Shown in pieces: positions 41,404 through 49,329 of a DNA stretch of 64,000 bases. Source of the DNA: Dorea sp. D27 (lineage in GTDB: Bacteria; Bacillota; Clostridia; Lachnospirales; Lachnospiraceae); contig NZ_KQ236744.1 of NCBI RefSeq assembly GCF_001185345.1, forward strand, positions 687,794-751,793, read 5' to 3'. Every line of letters begins with the position of its first letter. Position 1 is the stretch's first letter. The position numbers were made by a program, and so were the translations under genes. A model generated the notes under the pieces. That model was not told the origin of the DNA, searched no databases, and saw only the letters and a program-made list of their open reading frames with translations.

Positions 41404-42453
41404 ATGAAAGCAGCAGTTGTATGTGCAAATGAGGATGTGCAGTATCTGGAATATGAGGAGCCGATGGCAGAACCCGGAATGATAAAGGTGAAGGTAAAGG
41501 CATCTGGCATATGTGGCTCCGATATTCCAAGGGTACTTCACAATGGAGTACATTTTTATCCGATTGTCCTCGGACACGAGTTTTCCGGAGATGTTGTGGA
41601 AACCGGAGAAGGGGTCACTAAGGTAAAGGTCGGGGACAGAGTGTCAGGCGCGCCTCTTCTGCCGTGCATGAAATGCGACGACTGCCAGAACGGCAATTTC
41701 TCTCTCTGCAAGAAATACAGCTTTATCGGTTCCAGACAGCAGGGAAGCAATGCAGATTACGTCATAATCCCGGAACAGAATGCGGTTGTATTTGACAAGT
41801 CTGTCTCCTATGAGCAGGGTGCGATGTTTGAACCGTCTACCGTCGCGCTCCACGGCGTGTTCCAGAATGATTACAAGGGGGGCGGATACGTAGCTGTACT
41901 TGGCGGAGGAACGATTGGCATGTTTACGATGCAGTGGGCAAAGATATTCGGTTCCAAGAAAGTCGTCGTGTTTGATATAAGCAAAGAGCGTCTGAAACTT
42001 GCGAAGAAGCTTGGCGCTGACGAGGCCGTGAATACGTCCGAAGAGAATTATATGGAAAAAGCGATGGATATTACCGGCGGCAAGGGCTACAGCTATGTGT
42101 TTGAAACGGCAGGGCAGGTGCCGACGATGCAGATGGCGTTTGAACTGGCAGCCAACAAGGCACATGTATGCTTCATCGGGACGCCCCACGTTGACCTGAC
42201 ATTTACCCCGGGGATGTGGGAGAACATGAACCGGAAGGAATTCAAGCTGACAGGTTCCTGGATGTCGTACAGCGCCCCGTTCCCAGGAAAAGAGTGGGAG
42301 CTGACCGCACATTATTTTGCAACAGGGCAGCTGAAATTTGATCCGGGCTTCATCTATAAGAAGATGCCTATGAATCAGGCACAGGAGGCGTTTCAGATGT
42401 TTAAGACACCGGGGCTCGTCAAAGGAAAAGTGCTGCTCGTCAACGAAGATTAG
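41404..42453 (+). CDS. gatD: Galactitol-1-phosphate 5-dehydrogenase-like MDR enzyme
   Basis: A 349-residue zinc MDR. The catalytic motif GICGSDIPRVLHNGVHFYPI and GHEFSG, the four-Cys lobe LPCMKCDDCQNGNFSLC, YSFIGSRQQGSNADY and GGGTIGM with Asp in VVFDIS (NAD) match the GatD branch closely; the SDIPR and FIGSRQ stretches are its hallmarks. It would oxidise galactitol 1-phosphate, or a related polyol phosphate, to tagatose 6-phosphate. GAAAGGAG precedes ATG 41404. It is followed at 9 bases by the PfkB kinase, consistent with the tagatose 6-phosphate route. Confidence 0.85.
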   Translation: MKAAVVCANEDVQYLEYEEPMAEPGMIKVKVKASGICGSDIPRVLHNGVHFYPIVLGHEFSGDVVETGEGVTKVKVGDRVSGAPLLPCMKCDDCQNGNFSLCKKYSFIGSRQQGSNADYVIIPEQNAVVFDKSVSYEQGAMFEPSTVALHGVFQNDYKGGGYVAVLGGGTIGMFTMQWAKIFGSKKVVVFDISKERLKLAKKLGADEAVNTSEENYMEKAMDITGGKGYSYVFETAGQVPTMQMAFELAANKAHVCFIGTPHVDLTFTPGMWENMNRKEFKLTGSWMSYSAPFPGKEWELTAHYFATGQLKFDPGFIYKKMPMNQAQEAFQMFKTPGLVKGKVLLVNED

Positions 42454-42462
42454 GAGGTTGCC

Positions 42463-43392
42463 ATGATACTGACAGTTACATTGAATGCGTCAATTGATAA
42501 GCGGTATGTGCTGGAAGAATTTAAGGTAGGTGAAGTCAACCGGCTGAAGCACTGCCAGTATACGCCCGGAGGGAAAGGACTGAATGTGTCCAGGGTGATC
42601 CGGATTGCGGGGGGACAGACCACAGCGACTGGTTTTGTAGGCGGACATGCAGGAAAGTATATTGAGGAAGCGCTCGGGGACTTTGGAGTAACGTGTGCGT
42701 TCTGCCATGTAGACGAGGAAAGCCGTTCCTGCGTGAACATCTGGGATGAGAAGAACTGCATCCAGACGGAACTGCTCGAACCAGGATTGACGGTGAGAGA
42801 AGCAGATTTCGCGCGGTTTATAGACCAATACCGGGAGCTTGCCGGACGTGCGGATGTAGTGGCCGTCTCGGGAAGTATTCCCCGGGGGCTTGACGGCACG
42901 GCTTACCAGCGTCTGATCGCCATAGCGAAAGAGGCAGGCAGAAAGGTCATACTCGATACGAGCGGTACGCTTCTCGACCAGGGAATAGAAGCAAGGCCGT
43001 CTCTCATCAAGCCCAATATCGATGAAATACGAATGCTCACAGGGAAGGACTGCGGCAGGATGGACGATATCATTGAAGCGGCGCAAGTTATCCACGAAGC
43101 CGGCGTAGAGAATGTGGCAGTATCCCTTGGGGCCGACGGCTCTCTCGTCGTGTGCGGGGAAGGCATCTACCGTGCCGTGGTGCCAAAGCTTGACACGGTA
43201 AATACGGTGGGCTGCGGCGATTCTATGATTGCCGGATTTGCCCTCGGGCTGGAGGAAGGCTGCGGAATGGAAGAGACGCTTCGGAAGGCCGGCGCCATCT
43301 CTGCCGCCGCGGCGCTGCAGGATGAGACCGGAATCTTTGATGTGGAAGACATGAAGAGGATATATGACAAGGTCGAGATTCAAAGATTATAA
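42463..43392 (+). CDS. PfkB family kinase (tagatose-6-phosphate / 1-phosphofructokinase type)
   Basis: A 309-residue LacC/FruK-type kinase: VTLNASIDKRYV start, YTPGGKGLNVSRV, VSGSIPRGLDG, KPNIDEIRMLTG and the anion-hole motif NTVGCGDSMIAG with its catalytic Asp. It would phosphorylate tagatose 6-phosphate or fructose 1-phosphate to the 1,6-bisphosphate, the substrate of the aldolase at 39012. AGGAGG precedes ATG 42463. Last gene of the operon. Confidence 0.9.
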   Translation: MILTVTLNASIDKRYVLEEFKVGEVNRLKHCQYTPGGKGLNVSRVIRIAGGQTTATGFVGGHAGKYIEEALGDFGVTCAFCHVDEESRSCVNIWDEKNCIQTELLEPGLTVREADFARFIDQYRELAGRADVVAVSGSIPRGLDGTAYQRLIAIAKEAGRKVILDTSGTLLDQGIEARPSLIKPNIDEIRMLTGKDCGRMDDIIEAAQVIHEAGVENVAVSLGADGSLVVCGEGIYRAVVPKLDTVNTVGCGDSMIAGFALGLEEGCGMEETLRKAGAISAAAALQDETGIFDVEDMKRIYDKVEIQRL

Positions 43393-43442
43393 AGTGTTAT
43401 CGTAAAATGTATAGTATATTTAATATCTTGCTGATTGTATGG

Positions 43443-43477
43443 AACGGCTGTAGACAATATCTGTCTGCCGCCGTTTT
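43443..43477 (+). terminator. Terminator after the gatD-pfkB operon
   Basis: AACGGC (43443-43448) pairs with GCCGTT (43470-43475), with inner AGACA/TGTCT pairing, ending in TTTT. The rest of the 43393-43859 gap has no gene but several inverted repeats, listed next. Confidence 0.65.
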
Positions 43478-43581
43478 CGTTTCCAGAATCAAAAATAAAA
43501 TGTGTAAAAAATTCAGGAAATGCAAATATTTGATTGCACTGCGCTGATTTGAATTTATAATAACAGTAAGGTGTTTCTGTC

Positions 43582-43596
43582 TGAAAATGATTTTCA
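43582..43596. promoter_or_regulatory. Inverted repeat TGAAAAT-G-ATTTTCA
   Basis: A perfect 7-bp inverted repeat, preceded at 43551 by a GAATTTATAA box like those near the SDR gene. The same TGAAAA/TTTTCA arms occur again at 43786-43806 over the RpiR promoter, so both may be RpiR sites. Confidence 0.5.
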
Positions 43597-43663
43597 AGGA
43601 AATTCTAGGAGACAGGCATGTCAATGTAGGGTAAATCGAAGGAGGTGCATAAATATAAAATGC

Positions 43664-43690
43664 CTTATTGAACGTTAGCAGTTCAATAAG
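43664..43690. promoter_or_regulatory. Inverted repeat CTTATTGAAC-N7-GTTCAATAAG (shared operator)
   Basis: A perfect 10-bp inverted repeat with a 7-base spacer (gttagca). The left arm is identical to that at 9737-9746 upstream of the polyol dehydrogenase. A strong but orphan ribosome site, AAGGAGGTG (43639-43647), and a 3-codon frame precede it. Confidence 0.6.
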
Positions 43691-43751
43691 AATAGGTTAT
43701 TTGTGAATATTGTATAAAAAGTCCTTGCTGATAAAAAAGAAATAATAGTTG

Positions 43752-43806
43752 TTGACAAAAAAGATAATCATTGATATTATTATGTTGAAAATAGTTTTCA
43801 TGAAAA
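43752..43806 (+). promoter_or_regulatory. Promoter of the RpiR gene with overlapping palindromes
   Basis: TTGACA (43752-43757), 17-base spacer, TATTAT (43775-43780). TGAAAA-TAG-TTTTCA (43786-43800) and TTTTCATGAAAA (43795-43806) overlap each other at the expected start point: an autoregulatory operator candidate. Confidence 0.65.
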
Positions 43807-43859
43807 TATAAAACATAAATATAGTATTCATAAAAATTATTTCTATACCAGGAGGATGA

Positions 43860-44735
43860 ATGAAAAAACTCAGTAATACCGCAACACCAGAAATACTTAT
43901 CAATATTAAACGTAATATGCATCATATGAGCCCGGCCATGAACAAGCTTGCCAAATATATATTGGAAAATTTCGAGAAGCTCGACGGCATACAGATTCAT
44001 CAGCTTGCAAAGGAAAGCGGGGTCAGTGAAGCTACAATTACGAGGTTCGTAAAAGAGATAGGGTTTCAGAATTACCAGGCCTTTGTGCTTCAGATGGCCA
44101 AAGTTAATACAAAAAGAGAACAGTCTGCGCTCAGTTATGGGAGTATCCAGGAGGATGACGATGTGTCTACAATCTGTAACAAGGTGTTCTCCATGAACAT
44201 CCAGACGATAACGGACACGCTCAGCATTCTGGATACAGATAAGATTGTACATGCCGTTGAAGCAATTGCAGATGCGAGGCGGATTATGATATTTGCCCAG
44301 GGCCGTTCCCAGGTTACTGCAAAAAGCATTCGCCAGAGACTCAGCAGGCTTGGCATGAGCCCTTGCCTTTACACGGATGCACATGACGGCGCGATTGCTT
44401 CATCATTGGCAGAAAAAGAGGATGTTGTAATTGGAATCAGCACATACGGACGGTCAAGAATGGTTGTGGCTAATATGGAGCGGGCAAGAAAAAAAGGTGC
44501 CGTTACAATAGCAGTCACAAGTTATGACAATACTCCGCTGGAACAATTTGCAGACATCGTCCTGAAGACTGTGAACAATGAAAATCTTAATTTTGGCTAT
44601 GAGCCGTCCTGCGCGACGGTAACCCAGATGATTATGCTGGACTGCCTGTATATACTGCTGTATCTGAAAGACAAGGAAATATCAGATAAATATATCAATA
44701 CTTCGATAGAAGCAGTGGAAGAAGAGAAGATGTAA
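43860..44735 (+). CDS. RpiR family transcriptional regulator
   Basis: A 291-residue regulator with an N-terminal HTH_6 domain (about 15-85, MNKLAKYILENFEKL, LAKESGVSEATITRFVKEIGF) and a C-terminal SIS sugar-phosphate isomerase-like domain (about 125-265, IMIFAQGRSQVTAKSIRQRL, VVIGISTYGRS, TIAVTSYDNTPL). AGGAGG precedes ATG 43860. It leads the second ABC importer, aldolase and kinase, and probably senses a sugar phosphate from that pathway. Confidence 0.9.
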   Translation: MKKLSNTATPEILINIKRNMHHMSPAMNKLAKYILENFEKLDGIQIHQLAKESGVSEATITRFVKEIGFQNYQAFVLQMAKVNTKREQSALSYGSIQEDDDVSTICNKVFSMNIQTITDTLSILDTDKIVHAVEAIADARRIMIFAQGRSQVTAKSIRQRLSRLGMSPCLYTDAHDGAIASSLAEKEDVVIGISTYGRSRMVVANMERARKKGAVTIAVTSYDNTPLEQFADIVLKTVNNENLNFGYEPSCATVTQMIMLDCLYILLYLKDKEISDKYINTSIEAVEEEKM

Positions 44736-44835
44736 CGTCAAGGACTTTTTATACAATATGAAAAAGGTGATTTGCCTGGTACCGGGCAGAGAATACACTT
44801 CACGACAAACAATCTATTTTAAGGAGGAAAAGGCT

Positions 44836-45834
44836 ATGAAGAAACGAATCATGGTTGCGATGCTGTCAGCAGTAATGGTCATGAGTATGGCACTGACGGC
44901 ATGCGGCAGTAAAGAGGAAAGTCCGAAAGAGGACGCCAAAAGCGGAGCAGCTGAAGACAGTGAAGACAAAGGCGGAGGGCATAAGTACGGTTTTACATGT
45001 ATGACTATGAACAATCCGTTCTTTACCACAATTGAAGGTTCCATCCGTAAAGAAGTAGAAGCCAATGGTGACGAGCTGATTACACTCGATACAAAGCAGG
45101 ACATCGCTACGCAGATACAGCAGATCGAGGACATGATCAACCAGGGCATTGAAGTCTTGTTCTTATGCCCGGTGGATTCAGAAGGCATTGCACCGGCACT
45201 TGACATGCTGAAGGATGCCGACATTCCGGTTGTCAACTTTGATACGGATGTTACAGATAAAGATAAAGTAGATACCATCCTGGTCTCTAATAATGAATAC
45301 GCGGGACAGGTGGTCGGCGAGGCTATGGCAGAAAGATATCCGGACGGCGGCAAGATCGCGATACTGGATGCGCCATATGCCGCAGCTTGCGTGCAGCGTG
45401 TAGAAGGGTTTATGAAAGGTCTTGGAGATGCAAAAGACAAATTTGAGATTGTTTCACAGCAGAATGGAAAAGGCGATACGGCAGAATCACTGCCCATTGC
45501 AGAGAACATTATACAAGCTAATTCGGATCTGATTGGATTCTTCTGCATCAATGACCCTTCCGCCTTAGGCGCGTATTCGGCGGTAGAGTCAGCGGGCCTC
45601 ACGGACCAGATTGCAGTATTCGGATGTGACGGTTCACCAGATGCCAAGAAATCTATAGAAGAAGGCGGCATGGCTGGTACCGGGGCACAGTCTCCGATTA
45701 ATATTGGCAAGCAGTGTGTAGAAGCGGCCAATAAGATCATGGCGGGAGAGAAAGTAGATAAAGAAATCAAAGTAGATACTTTCTTAATCACAAAAGAGAA
45801 TGTGAAAGATTACGGGACAGATGGTTGGCAGTAA
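44836..45834 (+). CDS. Sugar ABC importer substrate-binding lipoprotein (second system)
   Basis: A 332-residue type-1 binding protein: lipoprotein signal with lipobox LTAC at about 19-22, acidic linker, then KYGFTCMTMNNPFFTTIEGS and a conserved IEVLFLCPVDSEGIAPALD segment of the ribose-binding cluster. ATG 44836 follows AAGGAGGAAAA; an upstream in-frame extension from 44758 has no ribosome site and would bury the signal peptide. Probable ligand is a polyol or ketose distinct from that of the first importer. Confidence 0.92.
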   Translation: MKKRIMVAMLSAVMVMSMALTACGSKEESPKEDAKSGAAEDSEDKGGGHKYGFTCMTMNNPFFTTIEGSIRKEVEANGDELITLDTKQDIATQIQQIEDMINQGIEVLFLCPVDSEGIAPALDMLKDADIPVVNFDTDVTDKDKVDTILVSNNEYAGQVVGEAMAERYPDGGKIAILDAPYAAACVQRVEGFMKGLGDAKDKFEIVSQQNGKGDTAESLPIAENIIQANSDLIGFFCINDPSALGAYSAVESAGLTDQIAVFGCDGSPDAKKSIEEGGMAGTGAQSPINIGKQCVEAANKIMAGEKVDKEIKVDTFLITKENVKDYGTDGWQ

Positions 45835-45850
45835 GACAGTGCAGATAATT

Positions 45851-45878
45851 GCCGTCAGCATAGTGCTGGCGGCTTTTT
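45851..45878 (+). terminator. Intra-operon terminator after the binding-protein gene
   Basis: GCCGTCAGCA (45851-45860) pairs with TGCTGGCGGC (45864-45873), 10 pairs with one G-T, 3-base loop, then TTTTT. Partial termination here would give excess binding protein over ATPase and permease. Confidence 0.8.
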
Positions 45879-45941
45879 ACATCATAAAAGAGACGAATGC
45901 TGTTCTTTATAAGCAAAAAAGCAGGGAGTAGGTGAGCGTTG

Positions 45942-47447
45942 TTGAGTGAATTAGCGTTGCAGATGATTAATATACATAAGAAGTTTCCCGGTGTATATGC
46001 ATTGAAAAACGTAGGTCTGGAGGTCAGAAAAGGAGAAGTCCACGCATTGCTCGGCGAAAACGGTGCCGGCAAATCCACACTGATAAAAGTCCTTGGTGGA
46101 ATCTACCACCCTGAGGAGGGAGACATCTATATAGACGGGCACAAGGTGGCGATGAACTCGGTCAGAGATGCAAAAGAACATGGAATCAGCATTATCCATC
46201 AGGAGCTTTTACTCGTCCCCCAGATGACGGTTGCGGATAATATGTTTTTGGATGAGGCCCCTGATAAATATGGCTACATTGACCGTAAAAGATCAAGAAG
46301 AGAAGCGCAGCAGGCGCTGGAAGAGATGGGAGTGGACATCGATGCCGGTGCAAAGGTATCCAGCCTTAGTGTTGCCCAGCAGCAGATTGTTGAAATTGTA
46401 AAAGCTGTGAGACAGCGGTCAAAGATTATCGTGATGGATGAGCCTACATCCTCTCTTTCTGACAATGAGATACGGATGCTGTTTGAGATTGTGAGAAACC
46501 TCAGAAAAAAGGGCACCGCAATCATATTTATCTCCCACAAGCTGGAAGAATTGTTTGAGATAACGGACCGCATCACGATTATGCGGGACGGGGAACTGAT
46601 TCAAACTGTAGCCACAAAAGATACGGACAGTGAAGAACTGATTTCCCTTATGGTTGGCAGAGCGCTGGACAACTATTACATACGGGATACCTTTGAGAAG
46701 GGCGAAGTAGTCCTGGAGGCTGAGCATCTTGAACAGGAGGGAACACTTCATGATATAAATTTTGAGCTGCATAAAGGAGAGATACTGGGATTTGCAGGGC
46801 TGGTCGGTGCAGGAAGAACGGAGCTGATGCAGGCGCTCTTTGGTATCACAAGGTTACAGGGCGGCAACATCTATGTAAAAGGGAGACGGGTGAATATCAA
46901 TGACCCTCTGTCTGCGATGAGAGCCGGAATTGCGCTTGTACCGGAGGATAGAAAGCTCCAGGGGCTGATACTGAAAAATACGGTCGGCTTTAACATGACG
47001 CTTACCGTCCTGAAGGAGTTTATCAAAGGGATACGGGTAAACAAGAAAAAAGAAAAAGACATGCTGGATACGTATCAGAAGCTGCTGGGAATCAAGACAC
47101 CGTCCTACAGCCAGAGGGCAGGCAACTTAAGCGGGGGCAACCAGCAGAAGATCGTCATTACGAAATGGCTGGCGGTAAAGCCGGATGTGCTCATCCTGGA
47201 TGAACCTACAAGGGGAATCGATGTGGGGGCAAAGGCCGAGATATACTCCATTATGAATGAGCTGACGAAGAAAGGGATGTCCATCATTATGGTTTCGTCT
47301 GAGATGCCGGAAGTAATGGGGATGAGTGACAGAATCTGCGTGATGAGTGAAGGCAGGCTCACGGGGACTGTCAGCAGGGAAGAATTTTCACAGGAGAGAA
47401 TATTATCATACGCATTGGAGGGAAGAACTGATGAAGGCGGAAAATAG
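45942..47447 (+). CDS. Sugar ABC importer ATP-binding protein (second system)
   Basis: A 501-residue RbsA-like double ABC protein: Walker A GENGAGKST near 37, LSVAQQQIVEIVKA in place of the first signature, DEPTSS, then GLVGAGRTE, LSGGNQQK and DEPTRGIDVGAK in the second half. It seems to start with TTG (45942, with AGGTGA 6 bases upstream; TTG 45939 is an alternative), which may lower its expression. The 3' end overlaps the permease by 17 bases. Confidence 0.92.
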   Translation: MSELALQMINIHKKFPGVYALKNVGLEVRKGEVHALLGENGAGKSTLIKVLGGIYHPEEGDIYIDGHKVAMNSVRDAKEHGISIIHQELLLVPQMTVADNMFLDEAPDKYGYIDRKRSRREAQQALEEMGVDIDAGAKVSSLSVAQQQIVEIVKAVRQRSKIIVMDEPTSSLSDNEIRMLFEIVRNLRKKGTAIIFISHKLEELFEITDRITIMRDGELIQTVATKDTDSEELISLMVGRALDNYYIRDTFEKGEVVLEAEHLEQEGTLHDINFELHKGEILGFAGLVGAGRTELMQALFGITRLQGGNIYVKGRRVNINDPLSAMRAGIALVPEDRKLQGLILKNTVGFNMTLTVLKEFIKGIRVNKKKEKDMLDTYQKLLGIKTPSYSQRAGNLSGGNQQKIVITKWLAVKPDVLILDEPTRGIDVGAKAEIYSIMNELTKKGMSIIMVSSEMPEVMGMSDRICVMSEGRLTGTVSREEFSQERILSYALEGRTDEGGK

Positions 47448-48405
47448 AGAAAGAAGAGTGGCAGCGGGAAACAAGTCGTTTCTTAAAGATAATGTTGCGA
47501 TAATCAGCGGTCTTGTCATATTATGTCTGTTTTTGACATTCATGTCCGATTCCTTTTTGACGCAGAGCAATCTGATGAGCCTGCTCCGTCAGATGACCAA
47601 TAATGTCTTTCTGACATTAGGGGTTATGATGTGTATCATCATAGGCGGCATTGATATATCCGTAGGTTCCGTATTCGCACTGGGGGGGACGGTCGCGGCA
47701 GGTATGATTGCCCACTATCATGTGCCCATACCTGCCGCAATCATGCTGGGACTTCTGGCAGGAGCCGCATGTGGTGCATTCAACGGCTTCTTCGTTTCCA
47801 TGGTTAGAGTGCCGGCATTCATCGCAACGATGGCCATGCTGAATATTGCAAGAGGGATTGCTTACCTTATGACAAATGCGGAACCCATCCGGTGCACAGA
47901 GAAAGCATTTACCAATCTGGGAACAGGGAGGCTCGGCATCATTCCGCTTCCGGTCATCTATGCGGTAGTATGGGTTATCTTGATATGGCTGTTCCTGAAT
48001 AAAACAAGGATGGGGAGATATGTGTATGCCGTAGGTGGAAATGTGGAAGCCGCCAGGTTTTCCGGAATCAATATCAAAGTCGTGCAGTTTACCGTGCATA
48101 CGCTGTCCGGCTTTCTGGCGGCATGGGCCGGAATTGTCATGGCGGCCAGGATGTATTCGGGACAGCCCGCTGTCGCGGTCGGCTGGGAGATGGATGCAGT
48201 GGCGGCCAGCGCTCTCGGAGGAGTCAGCCTGATGGGCGGTTCCGGCAGTGTGGTAAGTGCCATGATTGGCGTCCTGATCATAGGAGTCCTTAAGAATGGG
48301 CTGAACCTGATGAATGTCAATTCATTCTGGCAATTGATCGTACAGGGCCTTGTGGTACTGGCGGCAGTTTCCATGGACATGATAAAGCAGAGAAAGCAGA
48401 GATAA
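47431..48405 (+). CDS. Sugar ABC importer permease (second system)
   Basis: A 324-residue RbsC-like membrane protein with about 8-10 hydrophobic segments (VAIISGLVILCLFLTFM first), GGIDISVGS, AVGGNVEAARFSGI and ALGGVSLMGGSGS coupling loops. ATG 47431 follows GGAGGGAAG and overlaps the ATPase 3' end, so translation is coupled; an upstream in-frame frame inside the ATPase gene is not used. Confidence 0.92.
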   Translation: MKAENRERRVAAGNKSFLKDNVAIISGLVILCLFLTFMSDSFLTQSNLMSLLRQMTNNVFLTLGVMMCIIIGGIDISVGSVFALGGTVAAGMIAHYHVPIPAAIMLGLLAGAACGAFNGFFVSMVRVPAFIATMAMLNIARGIAYLMTNAEPIRCTEKAFTNLGTGRLGIIPLPVIYAVVWVILIWLFLNKTRMGRYVYAVGGNVEAARFSGINIKVVQFTVHTLSGFLAAWAGIVMAARMYSGQPAVAVGWEMDAVAASALGGVSLMGGSGSVVSAMIGVLIIGVLKNGLNLMNVNSFWQLIVQGLVVLAAVSMDMIKQRKQR

Positions 48406-48442
48406 GCAGCAGAATACGAGAACACATAAGGAGGAAGAGACA

Positions 48443-49318
48443 ATGTTAGTAAGTTTACAGGAAATGTTACAGGAGGCGGAGAAAAATAATTTTGCGATCG
48501 CATCGATCAATACCCCGAATCAGATATCATTAAGGGCCGTAATCGAGGCTGCAGAGGATACAGGAATGCCGGTTACGATTAACCACGCACAGACAGAGGA
48601 AAGTGTTGTCCCGATAGAGATTGCGGTACCGCTGATGCTGGATTATGCAAAGAAATCAACAGCGGCAATCTCGGTCCATGTGGATCATGGTTTTGATTTC
48701 AACCACTGTATGAAAGCGGTAAGACTGGGCTGTACTTCAATTATGTATGACTGTTCCCGGTTTCCGCTGGAGAAGAATATCGAGGAGGTCAGGCGGTTCG
48801 TTGATATCGTGAAGCCTCTTGGAATAGGGGTGGAAGCGGAGCTTGGCGCCATGCCCAATAACATGCCAAGTGATGTACATGGACAGGAGACGAGCGACCT
48901 GTCAGACTTAAGCGTATACTTTACCGATCCGAAAGAGGCAGAGGTATTCTGCGAGAGGTCGGGCTGTGATGTGCTGACGACATCCTTTGGAACTGTCCAT
49001 GGCGTATACGCAGGGGAGCCGAATCTGGATATAGAACGGATTAAAAAGATCAAGCATCTTGCAGGGGATGTGCATCTAGGCATGCACGGCGGTTCAGGGA
49101 CACCATTTGACCAGATTCAGGCAGCTATAACGGCAGGAATCAAAAAAATCAATTATTTTACCGCCATTGATACGGCGCCTGCCCCATACCTGATGAAGAC
49201 GATACAGGAATCGAAAAATCCGGTAAACTTCTGCAATCTGGCCAATCAGGCGATGGAGATTATATACGAGAGAACGGTAGAGGTATTGAACGCATTTAAA
49301 AATGCGTCGCATACATAA
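48443..49318 (+). CDS. Class II ketose-bisphosphate aldolase family protein (second copy)
   Basis: A 291-residue zinc aldolase relative: VHVDHGFDF, EAELGAMPNN, GTVHGVYAG and MHGGSGT hold the metal and catalytic residues. It is only distantly similar to the aldolase at 39012, with INTPNQISLRAV instead of AFNVEN-type first strands and NYFTAID instead of NFATELR at the phosphate site. The substrate is therefore probably a mono- or different phosphate ketose. AGGAGG precedes ATG 48443, and it follows the permease by 37 bases. Confidence 0.87.
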   Translation: MLVSLQEMLQEAEKNNFAIASINTPNQISLRAVIEAAEDTGMPVTINHAQTEESVVPIEIAVPLMLDYAKKSTAAISVHVDHGFDFNHCMKAVRLGCTSIMYDCSRFPLEKNIEEVRRFVDIVKPLGIGVEAELGAMPNNMPSDVHGQETSDLSDLSVYFTDPKEAEVFCERSGCDVLTTSFGTVHGVYAGEPNLDIERIKKIKHLAGDVHLGMHGGSGTPFDQIQAAITAGIKKINYFTAIDTAPAPYLMKTIQESKNPVNFCNLANQAMEIIYERTVEVLNAFKNASHT

Positions 49319-49329
49319 GAGGAGCGGCC

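Noticed and set aside
43660..43668. Three-codon frame after a strong ribosome site
   Set aside because: Too short and poorly spaced (12 bases) to call as a gene; mentioned only as part of the RpiR leader.
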